In this document: positions 60,851 to 64,000 of the stretch, piece by piece
Layout of the letters: each line of letters opens with the position of its first letter
Numbering within the stretch: the first letter of the stretch is position 1
The notes under the pieces: generated by a model
What the model was told of the DNA's origin: nothing
Databases searched by the model: none
The model's input: only the letters and a program-made list of their open reading frames with translations
Assembly: GCA_023238725.1 (NCBI GenBank)
Contig: CM041552.1
Coordinates: forward strand, 16,159,147 to 16,223,146
DNA: 64,000 nt
Reading direction: 5' to 3'
Source of the DNA: Scortum barcoo
Taxonomy: Eukaryota; Chordata; Actinopteri; Centrarchiformes; Terapontidae
Translations under genes and position numbers: made by a program

Positions 60851-60885
<35 letters not shown>
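60851..60885. repeat. Poly(A) run of 35
   Basis: An uninterrupted A35 preceded by gagttatct. It could be the tail of an old retroposed element, but no body with a polymerase III promoter or recognisable gene is seen upstream. Confidence 0.85.
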
Positions 60886-60887
<2 letters not shown>

Positions 60888-63360
60888 TGAGAGAGGCAGT
60901 GGAGAGTGACTCAGGTATAACAGAGGTTTAATGGCCAATGAAAGCTTCAGTCCATTTCAGGGACCCAGTTAGAAAGCACACCTGTTACTGGCCTATATAA
61001 ATAAAACTGACTTGATGTCAAAAATCTCTGCTGTGATAAAAAAAAGGCCCATTCATCAGTCCTGCCGCGACGTCTGGCCCTGACACCTGAAGTCCAGCAG
61101 CAGTGAATACCAGAGGCACACACACAATGCAGCTTCAGGATTAAAAGGGCTTTGACATTCAATCATCGTCTGCATCGGTGAGGTCAAGAAACAGAAGAGG
61201 ATGTAGGAGCAGGGCAGGGGGATGGGACGTGGGACGGTCATCCCCGCACTCAGCTCTGTCTCGGGGAAGCGGAAAACAAACAGCCTGACAGGTACATGTT
61301 GTTGTTGTCTCGATGTACTGTATTTACGGCGTTCAGACGCGTGTACCAACTGTACCAACAGCAGTTAGCGCTGCACCTGGTCCAGTCCTGATACAGATCT
61401 ACTTCGCTTTAATTGTTGATAATCTTTGGTAATTGTACTCATTTGCAAGGAATGGTGAAAAACAGGAAAGACAGGAGGATGTGGGGGGAAAATGACAAAG
61501 AAAATATGTGTTGCAAAAGTCTGTTTGGTTTGTTTACAGAACCAAAATGTACAGAGCTGCGGTATTACAGAAACAGATTATTTTATGAATATGAATCTGC
61601 CTTTTCATACACTGCTACTGGTTATAAGAATTTTTTTTTTTATATTTTGGATGACTTTACCAGCACACAGCATAAAACATAAGACACACATATATCTGCA
61701 ATATCTAACAATCTACGTAATGCCTACCAAATATCTGTAATCAAACACGAGTAACTATCATTTTAAGCTTTTAAAAAAGGAACACATGTGGCATCTTCTA
61801 AATAAAATATCCTTTAGAGAAAAAAAAGGAGTCATTTATTTTTCAGAGCTGAAACCTTGAGACACCATCTTCAAATTATTCGTAATCAGATAACTTTGAT
61901 GCCGCAGATCTCAGGAATGATGTGGCCTAAAGAGCAAGAATGTGCCTGTGTAATTCAATCAGCCCCAAAACAGCCGAGTTAAGATGTGTTTAGCGAGAGA
62001 CAGGTCCGAACATCACGGCCTGCTCCTTTGAGTTCACAGAGTCGCACAAAGAGCAGCATAAGTATGTTAAGTGTCTATTTTCTCTTAGACACCTTCACAG
62101 TCTCAGAAGATAACTCCTCACAGGATTCAGCCCTGAGAGGAAACCATCAACTGTGTGTAAGAGAGAAATTGAAAGTGTGTGTGTGTGTTTGTGTGTGTGT
62201 TTGTGTGTGAGAGTAGTACGGCATGTTCTCATGTGTCCCCCTGCGAGAGCTCTGCTGTCTAGATGATGGCGTGGTCACAGGGGGTCCCATTAAGCAAGTT
62301 ATTCCTCACAACTGCAGCCAAGCATTACAGCGGGACAGACAGAACAACCGGGAGCAGAGTCAGAGCGCCGGCAGCTTCGTCCGATGTCGTTCTGTTCGTT
62401 TTATGAAGCGAAGTTCACAATGTTCATCAGCGTGTGTTCAGTATGCGGTCACATGCTACTAAAGCCCTGCAGTGTAGACCACACAAAATCTATTAAATTA
62501 AGCTTTTTTTATTAATTCACTTGATTTTTTATGCATTTTGTGTAATATATTTCTCAGGGATTTTGTTGTGTTGCTTCTTGCTTTGTATAAAACTGTACAA
62601 AACTGGTTCCTGTACTTTTGTTCATGGTAGTTTGATGAGGTCACATTTTGGCATTGGCAAGTGCTGCTAAATGAGAAAACTAAAATGTCATTCAAGGTGC
62701 TCAATTGGAGGACTTTGTCAATTCATTATTGAACAGAAAGTAACTTTCACTTTTTCATCTGGTCCCTCGGACAATTTATAATCTAAAAGTGGTATTTTGC
62801 CAACAAAGGGCCGAAGTTCCCAATCATTCTTTCTAAGAAGCGCAGCTGCTTTCAATTTTGTGCCATTAAATATATTTTTAAATTTCACTTTCTGTCTCTC
62901 TTTAAACCTTCGCAGCCAACAGAAAGACTTACATAGGCCATTACTGGGACACAGCTGCAAAGACTGCAGCTGCGTCCCTTCATACAGCTTCTCAAAATCA
63001 TCATATACTGCCAACAAGGTTACGTTTCGGCCATGTTTACTTTTGTTTGTCTGTCTCTTTGTTAGCAAAATGCCTCAGAAACGTGAAATTTTTTGTCCCG
63101 CCCTAACAGGTGCAATGAGGGAGTTGTCAATCAAACGTCGTCTCTACATGCCCCAAACAATCACGAAGAGAGCTCTGACCTGCCAAAATAACTGAACTCT
63201 CCTGTGTGAGTTTACCATGGCTGTGAAAATGTATTTGTTGGAGACAACAAGCTGGAACTGGATTTTCCAAAATAATATTAATAATACCAAAAAAATTTCA
63301 ATACACAAACTTGAAGCTGCACAAACTCATAACAGAAGCTCCTTTAAATACATCAGCAAA

Positions 63361-63600
63361 GGAATTGTTCGATACCTTGGAAAAAGCGATTGCTAACTTG
63401 CTTTCTAGACGAGAGTTAGATTGATACCAATCTAATTCTGTATGCGAAATATGTAGATGGAGCCAGCAGTTGCCTTACAAAAAGCTTTACCAAAATCTGC
63501 CTCCCAGCTCCCTAATTAACAAGTTATATCTTGTTTGTTGGAGCTGTACAAAAACCAAAGTGTAAAAGCAATGATTTGCTTTTTTTTTTTTAGTTATGAA
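63361..63600 (+). repeat. Dispersed foldback element, partial copy 4
   Basis: Left arm and loop only: cttgctttctagacgagagt, tagattgataccaatctaat, gatggagccagcagttgcct, aaaatctgcctcccagctcc, aattaacaagttatatcttg and tacaaaaaccaaagtgtaaa. The right arm is missing or unrecognisable. Confidence 0.7.
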
Positions 63601-64000
63601 CCAGACTTTATTTTTCTCAGAGTTTATTAATCCAGAACTATACATTAATTTGGCTTTTACTTTTAATGTCACTTTTCACTATGGAAATTAATTTGCGATG
63701 CCAAGAATGAAAATCGAAGCTGTGATGTTACTGTGAATTTCTTTCAATTTCTCACCCTTGCATGTGGCATGGCCAGATGACTGAACGCGCATGTCAACAT
63801 CAGGATGACAGACGGGCATCTTCATTATAAAAAAGGCTGAAGTTATTTCATTAAGAGCATCAGCGGCAGAAACACAGCTCTTTCCTCTCATCTCTTCTCT
63901 GTCGTCACACCTCTCCCCCCTGCCGCTTCCAACCACCCCCCCAAACTCCCTTCCCCTCCCCACCCCGACGACTGTATCCCCTGGCAACAGCCTGGCGAGG

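Larger units (their letters stand above)
55802..64000 (-). other. arhgef17 upstream intron, continuing out of the window
   Basis: No N-terminal arhgef17 exon is recognised in 8.2 kb; mammals encode this part mostly in one very long first exon, which is not here. Contents: a GA microsatellite, a 35-nt A run, TG runs at 58358-58378 and 62177-62208, a foldback element at 63361-63600, and a TAA/AAT run near 56664-56690. Confidence 0.5.

Noticed and set aside
60700..60885. Retrocopy or SINE ending in the A35 run
   Set aside because: No recognisable body, Pol III boxes or target-site duplication seen.
1..64000. A novel multi-gene system, CRISPR array, prophage or biosynthetic cluster
   Set aside because: The content is ordinary vertebrate genes, introns and repeats; nothing supports a new system.

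Overview
The window is vertebrate nuclear DNA, almost certainly from a teleost fish and probably a percomorph. It has intron-split genes with GT-AG splice sites, dense CA/TG, TA, GA and CT microsatellites, AT-rich introns, a nuclear tRNA gene, and foldback repeats of a kind I remember from percomorph genomes. No prokaryotic features, CRISPR arrays or intact transposase genes were seen.

Three protein-coding genes were resolved by joining exons by hand, checking splice phase, and comparing with remembered mammalian proteins. (1) 1589-3597, plus strand: a P2Y2-like purinergic GPCR split over four coding exons; its initiator ATG is not in the first recognisable exon. (2) About 6926-32849, minus strand: relt, a TNF-receptor-superfamily type I membrane protein. 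It has nine phase-consistent coding exons, a likely short terminal exon and a likely non-coding first exon 14 kb upstream. (3) 39943-55801, minus strand: the 3' 23 exons of arhgef17, a RhoA exchange factor, covering the DH domain, PH domain and C-terminal propeller (about 984 residues). Its long N-terminal region is upstream of the window, beyond 64000.

Layout: 1-1588 upstream of p2ry2; 1589-4000 p2ry2; 4000-6925 convergent intergenic/3' UTR sequence; 6926-33110 relt, whose first intron (18662-32848) fills 14 kb; 33110-39942 intergenic sequence and a probable arhgef17 3' UTR; 39943-55801 arhgef17, with an elongator tRNA-Met(CAT) gene inside an intron; 55802-64000 another arhgef17 intron with repeats.

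The genes are neighbours by conserved synteny (human 11q13.4 carries P2RY2, P2RY6, ARHGEF17 and RELT), not parts of one pathway. I found no new multi-gene system. The points most worth a second look are a single-base frameshift in one arhgef17 exon, the intron-split P2Y receptor lacking a start codon, the unresolved relt C-terminus, a ferritin-IRE-like hairpin occurring twice, and a family of inverted-arm foldback repeats.
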